A stretch of 64,000 nt of DNA, taken from Allacma fusca. Lineage: Eukaryota; Arthropoda; Collembola; Symphypleona; Sminthuridae. The translations under genes were made by a program, and so were the position numbers. Below, one piece after another: positions 9,616-20,808 of the stretch. Under the pieces are notes generated by a model. That model was not told the DNA's origin and did not search any database. It saw only the letters and a program-made list of their open reading frames with translations. The stretch is taken from contig OX359250.1 of assembly GCA_947179485.1 (NCBI GenBank), positions 27,724,654 through 27,788,653 of the forward strand. The letters are read 5' to 3'. The first letter of the stretch is position 1; each line of letters begins with the position of its first letter.

Positions 9616-10560
9616 CATTCTAATTTAAACAGATTAAATTCAAATGTTATACATAAGGAGAACTTTCGGAAGCATCTGCATAGTTCGACAATATTTGGTT
9701 ACCCGGGTATCTTCATTTAAAATAGTGACGAACTTAAGCCTACATGTCACATGCAATGATTTTCTCTGATTTTACCACCGAGATTATTATTACCGTATCT
9801 TCCCTTCAAGGATCAGATAACGAGGTACTTATTTAACACAAACACATAGTTCGACATTATGTCTGCTGCCCGAGAATCTCACTTTAAGAGAATATCCGGG
9901 TATTTAAGCTATTGGACTTATAGGCATAATACAAGTTCGCTCCACTAACATTTTAATTTAAACATTTTAAATGCAATTGCTATATATAAGGAAAACCTTT
10001 GGTAGCATCTGCACCGTTTGACATTATGTTGATACCCGGATATTTTTATTGAAAATAAAATTGAACTTATGCCTATGCGTCATATGCTATAATTTTTCCG
10101 ATTTTTTCACCAAGATCGTTATTAATTTATATCCTCTTCATACATCTTATAACGGAGTACTTATTTACCACATATGCATAGTTTGACATTAGGTCCGCTG
10201 CCCGAGAACCTCACTTTACAATATCCGGGTATTTAAGCTATTGGACTTATAGGCATAATACATGTTCGCTCCACTAACATTTTAATTTAAACATTTTAAA
10301 CGCAATTGCTATATATTAGAAGAACCTTTGGTAGCATCTGCACCGTTTGACATTATGTTGATACCCGGGTATCTTTATTGAAACTAAAATTGAACTTTTG
10401 CCTATGCGTCATATGCTATAATTTTTCCCAATTTTTCACCAAGATCGTTATTTATGTATATCCTCTTCATACATCTTATAACGGAGTACTTATTTACCAC
10501 ATATGCTTAGTTCGACATTAGGCTTACTACCCGGGAATATTACATTACAATATCCGGGTA
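9616..10560. repeat. Three ~330-bp direct repeats with CCCGGGT motifs (copy A)
   Basis: Repeats begin at 9616, 9949 and 10278 with CATTYTAATTTAAAC and run about 333, 329 and 283 bp. Each carries a (GA)TACCCGG(G)TATC palindrome near one third of its length (9700, 10030, 10359) and ends with ATATCCGGGTATTTAAG. The second and third copies are closest to each other. No coding frame. This could be an enhancer/origin-type iteron block or a host satellite fragment. Confidence 0.85.
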
Positions 10561-11010
10561 TTTAAGAAATTTTGTGTTATGTAAACAATACATATTCGCC
10601 ATCTATAATACTTTTGTAGACTTATCCTATATATGTAACTACATATAACATAATGATGTAACCTCAAGTATTGTATGTTCCCATATTCCAAAAAAAGATA
10701 ACCATCGAAAAGGATATTTGCTGTACTCAAATCTTACATAATTGTGAAAATCTACTTTCTATTTTAATAAACACATCGTTAGGCAATTTACATCAAATTC
10801 ATTCTACGTCACATTAATGTTTACACACCAACCTATTTCACAAGAATACAATACATAAAAGATAATCATTATTCAAACCGTGCCAATTTATAATTATCAA
10901 CAAATAAATCATTAAATTGACCATATTATATTTTTAGAAAATAAATATGTCACGTTATAAGCACATTATATATAATTGTAGCAGATTTGACAAATCTCAT
11001 TTTTTCGGTG
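10561..11010. other. AT-rich non-coding stretch (copy A)
   Basis: 3' flank of the membrane/coiled-coil gene. No supported gene; the - strand frame at 10545..10730 has no features and no splice context. Confidence 0.5.
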
Positions 11011-12853
11011 TCACTTTATTCTTCCAAGAAAGCGTATCTTTAAAATACCCAGGCTGCGTATGCTTAGTTGCTCTAGGAGGTTGAACACGTGCTCCGAATG
11101 CGACTTGTTCAACCGTCTGTAAAGACAGATTTTCCACCTGAGAAACGTTCTCCGACGACTGATGATGTTGTCCGGATCAGACTGTGATTGATCTTGTACG
11201 ATCACTATTTCTCGCTCGTGAGTAATTTGATTCGTCAAAGATTGCTGCAGCTGAGATAATAACATTGACTCTGGTTGTTGTTCGATGTGATGAAAGTCTC
11301 GGGGTTGGTCATTGACTTCTAATTGCAATAATTGTTGGGAACCAGCTAGCAAGTGTCGAGACTCATTGTCTGCAGAGATTTGTGACTGTGGTTGTTGTTG
11401 CTGCTGTTGTTTTAACTCAAAATATCTCTGCTCGGCCTCCTCATCAAATTCACGAACACGAGAATCCCGGTAAAACCTCTCCCGTCCCCAGCGTTCTCTT
11501 CTATGTTCATTAGCTCGCTGTAGAACTTCAAGATTTTCGCTAATCCTGTTTTCAAGTTGATTTACACGAATCGTAAGGAACTGACAGTCAGCTGAAAGCT
11601 GCTCATGTAAATTTAGGATTCGAAGCTGTTGACCTTGAATTTGATTGATAGTTTCTAATGTACCTGAATCCGAAGGTTGCAAATTATGACGAATCCCAGA
11701 TTGTCCAGAAGAACCCGTGGGCGGTACAGACTGGCTCCAACTCGGGGCATTTGTCGAAGTTTCATTTTGAATCTCTGGAGACAATGCTAGAGGTGGCTGT
11801 GGTGCCTGTCTACGTACAGGACTTCTCACAACTACATTTGATCGTGAATTATTAAATAATAAATCGTCTGGTATCAAATTTGTTGACATGTCAACCAATT
11901 CTTCAAAGAAATGAGCAGGGTCACGAGCTATACCATTTCCACCTGATCTTGAACGCTGAGCACAACAATTTCCTCTTCTTCTGGAGATCCAGCTTTGTCC
12001 AGCGATGACCAGTCTGCCTAAACGACCCCTTGTCCAGTAGCTCACATCGCTAATACATTCCATCATCCGTCTGAAGAATGAACTTATACGCAATTGATAG
12101 ATTCTGCATATAATTCCAATACTGAAGATACATAAAATCAAGAAAACTCCAACAAAAAGACCATTACTGAAATTTCCTGCAAGCAAACGAATATGTAACT
12201 ATATAATTTATTTTCTTACATAAACTAATACATATTCAATAACCCTTACATTTCGGTACATATGTACACAACAGTAATAGAACATTTAATTACCAGCGTT
12301 TAATTAGGATATTTAACACTTCTAAAAGTAAATAAACAACATTTATTCGAACCAGTGCTTGGAGTTTGATGTTTGGATGGGCTGTTTGTCGTTGAGCTGT
12401 CAAATTTGGTACAAAAAATCTCATCAATCCCCTCACAGCTATCTGCTCCCCTTCTAAATGACAGGAAATTTGAAGTGACATTTTCCAAAATATCCACACA
12501 AAGACAATCCTCCCGCTCCAGAATAACCCAGACACAGTCAGGCAAACATCGGTCGCATTCATTAAAAAGATGACACACTAGAATCAATATTACACGAAAA
12601 TGGATAAGATTCAATTTTATGTATTTACGAATCAGAGAAATGACAGAATAATAATAACTTACTAATTGCATATCTAAAATAATTGAACTAATGGTAACAA
12701 CTTAATGTTTAAATCAACCACAACCCATCTTGTGAAATCCCAGAATCCTCTTCCTAATCGTATGAGACCATTGCAAGTAAGAAAATACAACTTGAGAAAT
12801 ACATGAATATTCAAATAGAAAAAAATCAAATTCGTAAAAGTATACCTTCCCAT
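11011..12853 (-). CDS. Membrane-anchored protein with Cys-rich N-terminus and coiled-coil tail, four exons (copy A)
   Basis: Not recognised. Best model: exons 12853..12846, 12673..12663 (11 nt), 12577..12353 and 12176..11011, spliced frame 469 aa. The N-terminal ~80 residues hold eight or more cysteines (NECDRCLPDC, EDCLC) and an Asn-x-Thr. A hydrophobic segment (FVGVFLILCIFSIGIIC) at the start of the last exon would cross the membrane. The long tail is arginine-rich, then has proline stretches, a predicted coiled coil (INQIQGQQLRILNLHEQL onward), a six-Gln run and a basic end. No signal peptide is seen in this model. An unspliced reading from 12671 would add a hydrophobic N-terminus instead, and the donor at 12353 (CTG/GTTCGA) is weak. 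The last exon is secure; the 5' part is tentative. Further 5' non-coding exons probably lie at 12.9-13.05 kb (donor near 13011). Confidence 0.6.
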
Positions 12854-13187
12854 TATTCAGTCATTGGTTCTACGCAATACGTTTTTGTCAATTCAATCAA
12901 AATCCCGCTGCTTCACACCAACTGCACCTAAAAATAACAATATTACACAAAGCACCATCGTACTAGTTTTACAAATAAATAAAACCTTAGAGCACCTATA
13001 CATAAGACTTACCTAATAATTATTTTCCTCCGTCAGTTCCACCCTCGTTAAAAGTGATTTTAAACGAGATGCTCAAACTGTGAAGCCAACCGTATAACCA
13101 TCGACACGCATATGCATAGACAGACAGAGTCCGACGACGCATGATATAGTTCATTGATAGTATATCTCGCTACTACCACAACCTCCA

Positions 13188-13192
<5 letters not shown>

Positions 13193-13233
<41 letters not shown>
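13193..13233. repeat. (AT)n microsatellite, 41 bp (copy A)
   Basis: Uninterrupted AT dinucleotides. The copy B equivalent is 51 bp, so this tract accounts for most of the length difference between units. Frames through it encode only Tyr-Ile repeats and are artefacts. Confidence 0.97.
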
Positions 13234-13234
<1 letters not shown>

Positions 13235-13497
13235 GCATTGTCATCTTCTCAATACACTATCGATTTACCCGGAAAGTTCAAATATCATACACAGTATCCA
13301 AACTCAACCCCAACACACTCCCAAACATCCTCCGACACGGGGCCCCCACACCGAACACCTCCGAACTTAAGCCCCGCCTCCCCGGAACCCGCACATGACC
13401 CATAATACCCGGGTAAAATGCCCTGAGGGCTTCGGAGGAAAAAATGATCTAAACTTTATACTACTCCCACCAAACATGGGCGCCTGCCTAGATTCTA
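13234..13497. other. Non-coding stretch before the transposon block (copy A)
   Basis: C-rich on the + strand near 13305-13400, then a TACCCGGGTA palindrome near 13407 like those in the 330-bp repeats. No supported gene. Confidence 0.45.
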
Positions 13498-14524
13498 CCC
13501 AGTCACTCGAAATGTATAGGATCCTACATGTAAAATCTATAGGATAAAAGTATCAGATCTGCGGACGATATCTCAAACGATTTTCTTACAGGATCCTATA
13601 CTATCCCATAGTTACTAATCCCAACCTCGCATGGGATTTTCTCTAGCTTGTCCTATAGTTGAAAATTTATTATTATCTTATGCGCTTCTCTACTTCTACT
13701 CCATTTTCCTCCAAAATTAAAACTACATAACCATCTTTACTACAGTTAGCTTAATTTTTAGACAATTGTAAATATTCTAAATATTTACAATTGTCTAAAC
13801 AATTAAGCTAACTGCCATTAACGTTTTCATACATGTACATCTCCTCAAATTGTCAATAGTAATACACCCTACACTGCAATTCTATGTAGAAATAACATGT
13901 AACACTACAAAATAAAATTGCAGCCACAAGTAAATAATTTCACGTATAAATTGAAAAAAAGAACAATAACAATCACACACTGGTTATATTTTCCGCTTGT
14001 CTTACTATTACTAATTGTAAGTTAAAATTGAAACAATCTAAAGAACAGGTAAGTCGATTTGGTGTTCATCACAACCAAAGAACACGTGAATGACAACTGC
14101 AGTTGATTAAGTAGGGCGAATTTGGCGGTTATAATATATGTGTTGTACAAACGATGAGGAGCGCAGAATCCTTGTCAAAGCAAGTACAGGATTTTTCTAA
14201 AAATGTCCTATGGTACCCGAAACCATAGGATTTTTCTGAAAATGTCCTATAGAACTCGAACTTGCAGGATATGCGGCACCCAACTTATAGGATTTCTTTA
14301 AAAACTTCCTATGGTACCCTCAGCTTATGGGATTTTTCTGAAAACTTCCTATGGTACTATATACTATATCTACTATACTATACTATATCTTATAAGAATC
14401 GCGTGCCAGTTTCTGACGAGCTGAATGATTTCTATAAGATCCTATATGGCTTGTGGGATTTCTGGTACATTTTCTCACAGAAATTGCATCCTATAGGAAT
14501 CCCATACAGTTTGAAGTGACTGGG
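13498..14524. mobile_element. MITE with TA target duplication (copy A)
   Basis: 1,027 bp bounded by CCCAGTCACT...AGTGACTGGG terminal inverted repeats (similarity extends ~25 bp with mismatches) and flanked by TA on both sides (13496-13497 and 14525-14526). A TA duplication fits the Tc1/mariner superfamily. The ends are filled with repeats of the TATAGGATTTTTCTGAAAA type. No transposase is encoded. It contains the foldback at 13743..13814. Confidence 0.8.
13743..13814. repeat. Foldback with ~34-bp arms (copy A)
   Basis: Arms 13743..13776 and 13780..13814 are perfect inverted repeats except for one extra base in the right arm, with a 3-nt loop. Nested inside the TA-flanked MITE. Confidence 0.9.
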
Positions 14525-14526
14525 TA

Positions 14527-15024
14527 GGCCCTATCATAGGCTAAGGCTCCAGGATGCGGCAAGTTGGGATATAAATCTAGGCGAGGTTCTAGGCTGGGCA
14601 ATCACCGCTACAATATAGGCTTAGGGAAAATCTAGGCTATTCAGGCAGGCTACAAGTTCGTTCAAGTAAAGGCTACGCGTTAGTGGTGAACATTCTCAAG
14701 CTCTTGAAGCGTACCTGATAGAATTTTTTAGGTGTGAGTAGAACACCCGAGGAGATAATTTAATGCACATTCTGACATTGTTTTCACATAAATGACGTCT
14801 GCGTCAAATATTTGTTCTAACGTGATATCGTAGCGTTGCTTTTCGTCGTTTAAAGCGTTTTCATCATTTTCAGTAACAGAATATTGATTCCTTTGACAAA
14901 CCCAACCAGAAAACTTGGTTTTAACTTTTGAGGCCGCAAAAGCAACTTCTATTTTAGCTTTTTTTAGCTATTAATTTATTTCCAACTTTTTGATTCAAAA
15001 GCACAGATTACAATGGTATCCAAG
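14527..15024. other. Non-coding stretch between transposons (copy A)
   Basis: Repeated TAGGCT motifs near 14530-14650, some in inverted orientation to a GCCTGCCTAGATT at 13483, suggesting an older element interrupted by the MITE. No gene. Confidence 0.4.
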
Positions 15025-15193
15025 CAAAGGTGTCCAAAAGGTTCAGCCTACCTAAAATACTGCATATTTTTTGCAGCGTTGCCTTCCCTACATATTAACC
15101 TATATTATTTATCAAAAATAAATCGCCTACCTATTTGCCTACATATATACTCCTGTAATGTTTATGCCTATTTTTTAGCCTATAAAGACCTAG

Positions 15194-16253
15194 GGTGGTA
15201 TTCAGGTTGCTACACTCCCACTCAAATCCGCACTCAACTCACAAATTTTTGAGTGGGAGTGACGTTTTGGTATTCAGGTTGAGTTTTCTCAACCTCCACT
15301 CAGTAAGTGCACTCCCGTTAGTGAGTGACACATTAAGTCACCAATTTGGTCACTAGATTCTCCACTCGCCTGAAGTTACATATGTACATGCGTCAATTGA
15401 GACTTATTTAAAATAAAGGTGCAGCAAAGGAGCATAACCTATCAGCGATTTGAACGCCTCCAAAAGTTTAAAAATCTGTTTAAACTGAACCTCAGGAATT
15501 TAAAAGATTTATCAAATCCCTTCGAACTCTTCAGTGACAATTTATTTCGGGAGAGATTTCGATTTAGTAAAACCTTATAAGTGCCGCATTCCTGTTACCA
15601 ATTGTCAAAACTCAGTTACTATCATCTAAAGGTGAAATGTTCCAATTATTTTTCAGATACTTGTCGCATTAAGATTTTTGGCCACTGGGTCATTTCAATC
15701 AGTAATAATTGCGGACACAGTTTTCATTTCTCAACCATCCGTTCCCCGAATCATATTCACAATACATATTTACAATTGTGGGTTGAAGGGTGGGAGTTGA
15801 ATTCTATTGCCAATTTTTTCCATACCTTTTCTTTGGCGTCGTTGAAAACTATTGGTTTTTTGTTTTCAATAACGTGTTGAGGGGATTTCACAAAGGAAAT
15901 TAAAAATCCTCGTTCGGATGTACCTAAAGGAGGAACTTGTCCAGAATTTGATGTTTTTGGGGAGAATTATTGTAAGTTGTTTGTGTCATTTTGTGTGTGA
16001 AAATTACAATAATAAATTGTCTTCTGCATTGAATGAAATTGTTTAAATGAATTTTTCATTAATGCCGGTAACTACTTATACATAATTACTTCAGATCCCA
16101 ACTGTAAGGGCTCACTCACATGAGTGCTGGTTTTATTTTTGAGCGGTGGAAACTTGTATTCCATTGCCACTAGTACTCACACTCATTCTCTGACTCACAC
16201 TCAAGCTAGTTCTAGTGTTAGTGCGAGTATTTAAATGTAACTTGAATACCACC
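15194..16253. mobile_element. PIF/Harbinger-like element with Myb/SANT gene remnant (copy A)
   Basis: Bounded by GGTGGTATTCAGGTT and its inverted partner AACTTGAATACCACC, with CTAG on both sides (one extra G on the right). The - strand at about 15960..15757 encodes a stretch typical of Myb/SANT-like DNA-binding domains (FVKSPQHVIENKK, then EKVWKKLAIEFNSHP) that ends in a stop. This is the companion gene type of Harbinger elements. The rest of the gene is missing. Confidence 0.6.
15757..15960 (-). pseudogene. Myb/SANT-like domain fragment
   Basis: About 67 codons open on the - strand. The spacing of Trp, Leu, Ile and Phe in KVWKKLAIEF matches the second helix of Myb/SANT-like domains found in Harbinger-associated and zeste-like proteins. 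It ends in TGA without the expected third helix. Transposon cargo, not part of the element's own gene set. Recurs in copy B. Confidence 0.5.
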
Positions 16254-16324
16254 GCTAGTCTTAGCCTATAAAGGTTTATTTTTTCAACTAAAAATCATCT
16301 ATGTATGTATACGTACAATCGTAA

Positions 16325-17296
16325 TGGTGCTGGTAGACTACTCAGTTTCAGGTTCAGGTTCATGCTTTTCTAAGGTTTTCCTTCAGAATTCGTGTTTATA
16401 CTTCAGGTTAAGGTTCAGTTTCAGGTTAATCATTTTCTGAAACCTTAAGCTTCAGGTTTTACAAAACCTGAAGGTCATGTAGACTTTAAAATCAGCTTCA
16501 GAATCAGGATTTTAACTACACGTTTATACTTCTCAGAATCATCATTAGGTTCAGGTTAAGGTTCAGGTTAAACTGATTAAAATTTGGTTTAAAATTTCCT
16601 TAAATGAAAACATGAAGCCTTGTTTTCGATGGTAGCATATAGCATAGAGAACAATTTGATTGGCAGTATAACTGTTTCATAAACCATTTTGAATTTCAAA
16701 ACCATTTCAAATCTTTTTTGGTCATTTTGAAGTTCAATTAGCAAGTGCAGTTCGCCCTGAAGAACTCGATTCTTAAAAATACTCCTGATGTACTTGCACC
16801 GTTTTTTTTTCTTTATAAGGTTCGTCGAATCAATACCAGCTCCAGTATATCTAATTCGTCAGACATTTGCTAAGATCTAATGTTAAACGAAAGTACTCAG
16901 GAACTATATAAATAATAAAAATTCTTTTCAGTAATAATAATGCTAGTCATGTACGGCCAGCTCAATAAATAAACAGCTCAACTCCGAAATCTCCTGTAGA
17001 ACCTGGTAAGCGATAAGTGTGCCAAAATGTAAAGATTCCCACCCAAAGGATGACTGAATCATTTTTACAGAAAATTGACTCTAAATGTGTTTCAGCAAAA
17101 CAATGCCTGTTTCTTAACCTGATGATCATTTATACTTACTGGAGAGTTTTTAAATGAGGAAATCTTGTTCCCTGAAGCTTAACCTTAACATGATTCGTTT
17201 TTCTGAAGAGCATTTATACTCTTCAGGGTTTCGGAAATACCTTACCTGATTCTGATTCTTAGCCTGAACATGAACATGAGTAGTCTACCTGCACCA
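16325..17296. mobile_element. MITE with TAA target duplication (copy A)
   Basis: 972 bp with terminal inverted repeats starting TGGTGCTGGTAGACTACTCA and ending in the inverse with one mismatch in the first 20. TAA flanks both ends (16322-16324 and 17297-17299), the 3-bp duplication of PIF/Harbinger elements. The interior has many TTCAGGTT motifs and no gene. Confidence 0.75.
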
Positions 17297-17613
17297 TAAC
17301 ACATGAAAAAAATCGAACTACTAAAATGTCACGTATTTGAAGAATATTTTTGAGATTTATTTTAAGGTTAAATCAAATAATTGCTTGACAAATTTGTCAA
17401 CAGATTATTAAATATGCATATTTTTACCTTCGCAAACTGCCTACCTTGTTCCTAAATAAAAAGTGAACTCTTGCAGCTCCTACATATAATATAGGATTAA
17501 TTTTAGCGGTAATTACTGCACCCTATTTTACTACCTATAATTACTTGGATTTTGCATCCTGCCTATTTTTATCCTATATATAGGCCTATAAATAGGATAG
17601 GTGGACACCTTTG

Positions 17614-17879
17614 AGCCAATGCTAAGGGGGAAATGATTTTCACATCCAGTAATGTTAAAAACACAGGAAAACAAATTATTTATTTCAATCATCAACAATA
17701 TTAAACTAAAATATTCCTTAATCTCTGATTTCTTCCATAGCCTGTTGGTTAGCTATAATAATTATAGCTAACCAACAAGCTATAAACAACTAATAATTAT
17801 TTTTAGTTGTTCAATATCAGTTGCATATCCCGACGGCTCTTTTAGTTTGATGGAATTATTGTGGCTTGCTTAGATTGCG
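17614..17879. other. Short stretch between hAT-like elements, with a foldback (copy A)
   Basis: Contains an inverted repeat at 17743..17777 with 17-bp arms (TGTTGGTTAGCTATAAT) around one base. No gene. Confidence 0.6.
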
Positions 17880-18609
17880 CAGAGGTGTCCATTTGAAATC
17901 ACCTTCTTTGATCCTTCAGAAGGGTAACCGTTTCCAATTACCTGTTCCTTCATTGTTCAGTAAAATGAAGCCTTCTGAATATTTACCCATCCTTTGCCCT
18001 TCCTTCATCCAAATCCTACTATAATCCTTCCTTCAGCCTTCAAAAATATTTAAATGCCCTTCATGCGTTACCTTGCTTCCATGTTCATTCAATATAAGTC
18101 ACAAAATCAGACCTTTAAAATTCAAACTGCTTACCGCTGAAAAACTAATAATTAGGTTACAATGAATTGCAATTATTGAAGAGTATCAGTATTACTTAAA
18201 TGTACAGTGAAGGGAATAGAATGCTCTAGAATTACATGCTCCGGGTATCACGCTGCCATTGTGAGATAAGTTTTTCTAGAATAACATTGGACATTAAGCA
18301 GGTCCGCCAGAAAAATGTTTTTCAGTTGAGTAACGGTGTACGTATGTATGCGTACATGTACTTTAGTTACGGAAGGATTTTGCCTAAAATATAGTAGATG
18401 GGATTACAAGTTCCAACGGCGTTCGAAGGCTGTAAAATTAACATGCTCCTTCACATCCCATTATTTCTGCAAAGAGCAGAGGCTTTCGTGCAGCCTTCGT
18501 TTCCTTTCCAGCCTTCCTTCCGCTCCCCTTCATAATTGCCAAAGCTAACGCTTAATTCGTTCAAAGAAGCCTTCTTTGAAGGAAATCCTTCGAAGGATGG
18601 ACACCTCTG
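17880..18609. mobile_element. hAT-like MITE (copy A)
   Basis: 730 bp with CAGAGGTGTCCAT...ATGGACACCTCTG inverted repeats and an imperfect duplication GATTGCG/GATTGCA at 17873-17879 and 18610-18616. Many CCTTC/GAAGG subterminal repeats. No transposase. Its ends are close to those of the element at 15025..17613, so the two are related families. Confidence 0.75.
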
Positions 18610-20567
18610 GATTGCAGCATATATTATGCAGATACGTCTGCTTAGCTGAATAATATTAAGTTTAAGAATTTAATAATTTAATAGACGAATATGCATTATA
18701 ATTTTTTTATCGTTTAGATTGCAAGAATTTATGAAATTTAGTTATTATTAATTTTAATATTTATTGTTCAGAAAGTTAAAAATGTTGTTAACAACAGGCT
18801 TAAGGAAAATTATATTTAAGGGCTGATCCCTTAAAGATCCCAGTACCAAATTTTTATACTAAGGTCATAGTTACTAAAGACACCCTCCTCCAAAATTTCA
18901 TGTAGTTCCAAGGGGTGGAACACACTTTTCTAGCTTGCAATGTTAAATGAGGCCATGGATATTTTTTTATGAAATTGGTGTCAATTTTTGTTTATTTTTG
19001 CAAAGGAATGCCAAACCTTAAGGGCTATGTGATTGTAAAAATTCATGGAGATTCGTCTTGTATTCCCATTGATATGAAACGAATCTTTAAACATTTAGGA
19101 AAATCCTAGTTAAATAAAGAGGACTTGAAAATGGTTTACCATTAGATTTTATGTAGGCTAAGGGAAAAAATATTTTTTTAGCAATCTGTACTTACCAGCA
19201 GAGATAATTTTTGTAACTCTTTGTTGCATCTAAAACTATTTATGTGTACAGTATATAGTCAGGTGTAACGCAAGTCAACCTAACCTATTGTAGATAAATT
19301 TCGATTCAGTTTTTACGTAAACTTATAATCAATGTCTACAAAGTGATACAAGGTGTATGATTCTTTGCAGGCATTTAATAACTGTAAAAAAGTAATTGGA
19401 CATTAAAATTTGTTAATAAAATTTCTGTGACGTCGCAATATTTGCACCATCCTGAAAATTCTACGTTCAGCCGCCCCTGATAGTAACCATTTAAGTATCT
19501 ATAAGTATTATGCCGTTAGAAGTGTAACATATGCTGATGGTGGTACAAGATCAACAATGACTAAAAATTATCCAAAGCCATTAAACTGTATTATTTGGAC
19601 CACCGAATCAGTTATTTTATTCCTTATTGTTCAGAAGTTTCGTCAGATTTGTCGTCCGGGTCAGGCTCGTTAATTTGAGACAATTTTGGGGGACCAGCTC
19701 CTTCAGTGATTGGACAAGGTCCTTTGTTGTAAATCAACAGCTGATCTATATATAAAAAAAGTAATCCCGCATGGCATAAACCAACTCAATTTAGTGCCAG
19801 AATTAACATTAACTATTCCAGGTATACTTTCTGATCCGCTTCACTACACCAGTTTTTTCTGGCCATAATCATCGGATAAATTCATCTCTCTGGCGATCCA
19901 TATGTTACTGTTCGTAAACGCCCTACTGGCACAAATGAGTTGGAGAGACGCAGTTATCGCGCTTGGTCAGATTGGCCAACTTTCCCACACCTCTAACATG
20001 CGCAACCTAAACAACAAAGGCCCAGCGCCTTAACATTGCGTGTTTCCTGCGTCTTAACTTCGCGTGTTTCCTGCGCCTTGTGTATGCGCATAATTAGTGC
20101 ATATTTACAGCTATACTAAAGCGCTTATAGTACAATGGTCCTGGGATTGAATAAATGTGTTTAAAGTCGTGCTGCCAACATTTTAAATAATTTTACTTAT
20201 GATTTATTAGTTATTACAAAACGTAATGACATCACTAAATATAAATTGTATCCATTGAAATTAGTTACACAAATGAACTGGTAAACGGAACACATAAGTA
20301 TTTGTCACAACTCAGATCAAATGGAATTAATACACACTTTTGGACAATTATATTTATGTCACTTTCATACACCCGGGATAAGTTAGAATAAACCATACTT
20401 GCAGTCGTTCAGTTCATAAAGTGGTGAACTGAACTGAACTAGCCATATTTTCATTGCTTTTGAATGAACTTGAACGAACTAGCTAAATGCAAAAATTTTG
20501 ATTGAATGAACTTGAATTGAACTCAGCAGAACTTATTATGAATAAGCTCAATAATGTCGTTTAGTAA
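18610..20567. other. Long non-coding stretch upstream of the virion gene block (copy A)
   Basis: No intact gene over ~1.96 kb. It includes an exon-like - strand fragment (19745..19624) and runs of GAACT/AGTTC motifs near 20410-20530. A capsid gene body would be expected here by comparison with Polintons, but I find none. Recurs at 45176..47133. Confidence 0.5.
19624..19745 (-). other. Possible terminal exon of an unknown gene
   Basis: On the - strand, TATATATAG is followed by 40 codons including the stop, with an ordered-looking acidic end (NEPDPDDKSDETSEQ). No upstream exon was found. It may be host or transposon sequence captured in the unit. Recurs in copy B at 46311..46190. Confidence 0.3.
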
Positions 20568-20807
20568 TATCATTTAACGCGGAGTAATTCTAACGTATTT
20601 ATTAACAAATACTCAGGAAACGTCCTTGTTGCTGTTGACTTACTACCGAATCAAAACGACGCGCTCTCGGTTAACCGCCGGGGAAACATTAAAATAACGT
20701 TGAAGTTTAGATCTCCGTTGGACGAGGCTGTTCAAGTTATCGTTTACAGTCATTACCAAAACGTTTTGGAAATAGACAACAACCGTCAGGTTATATTGGA
20801 TTATTAG
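20568..20807 (+). pseudogene. C-terminal remnant of a Polinton-type capsid protein (copy A)
   Basis: An open frame of 79 codons with no start of its own ends 1 nt before the protease ATG. It resembles the end of the large Polinton/adintovirus capsid protein family (called F54H12.2-like in many animal genomes): a GNIKITLKF strand, VQVIVYSHYQNVLEID, and a final NNRQVILDY. An in-frame TAA at 20565-20567 closes it upstream and no usable splice acceptor fits the frame. The roughly 500 preceding residues expected for this family are not found in the unit. The family assignment is from memory of conserved C-terminal patterns. Confidence 0.55.
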
Positions 20808-20808
20808 G

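Larger units (their letters stand above)
15025..17613. mobile_element. hAT-like element interrupted by two nested insertions (copy A)
   Basis: Bounded by CAAAGGTGTCC...GGACACCTTTG inverted repeats, typical of hAT ends. No clear 8-bp duplication remains. Without the two inner elements (15194..16253 and 16325..17296) it is about 560 bp and non-autonomous. Ends are rich in CCTA/TAGG subterminal repeats. Confidence 0.65.

Noticed and set aside
13154-13405. Frame with a Tyr-Ile run on the + strand, and its copy B versions on both strands
   Set aside because: It only translates the (AT)n microsatellite, and its length and frame change between copies.
14262-14519. 85-codon frame in the TA-flanked MITE, and 18336..18548 in the hAT-like MITE
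   Set aside because: Both lie in subterminal repeats of non-autonomous transposons and have no protein features.
15581-15880. 99-codon + strand frame present in copy A only
   Set aside because: One base difference destroys it in copy B. The other strand carries a recognisable Myb/SANT fragment, so this frame is a shadow.
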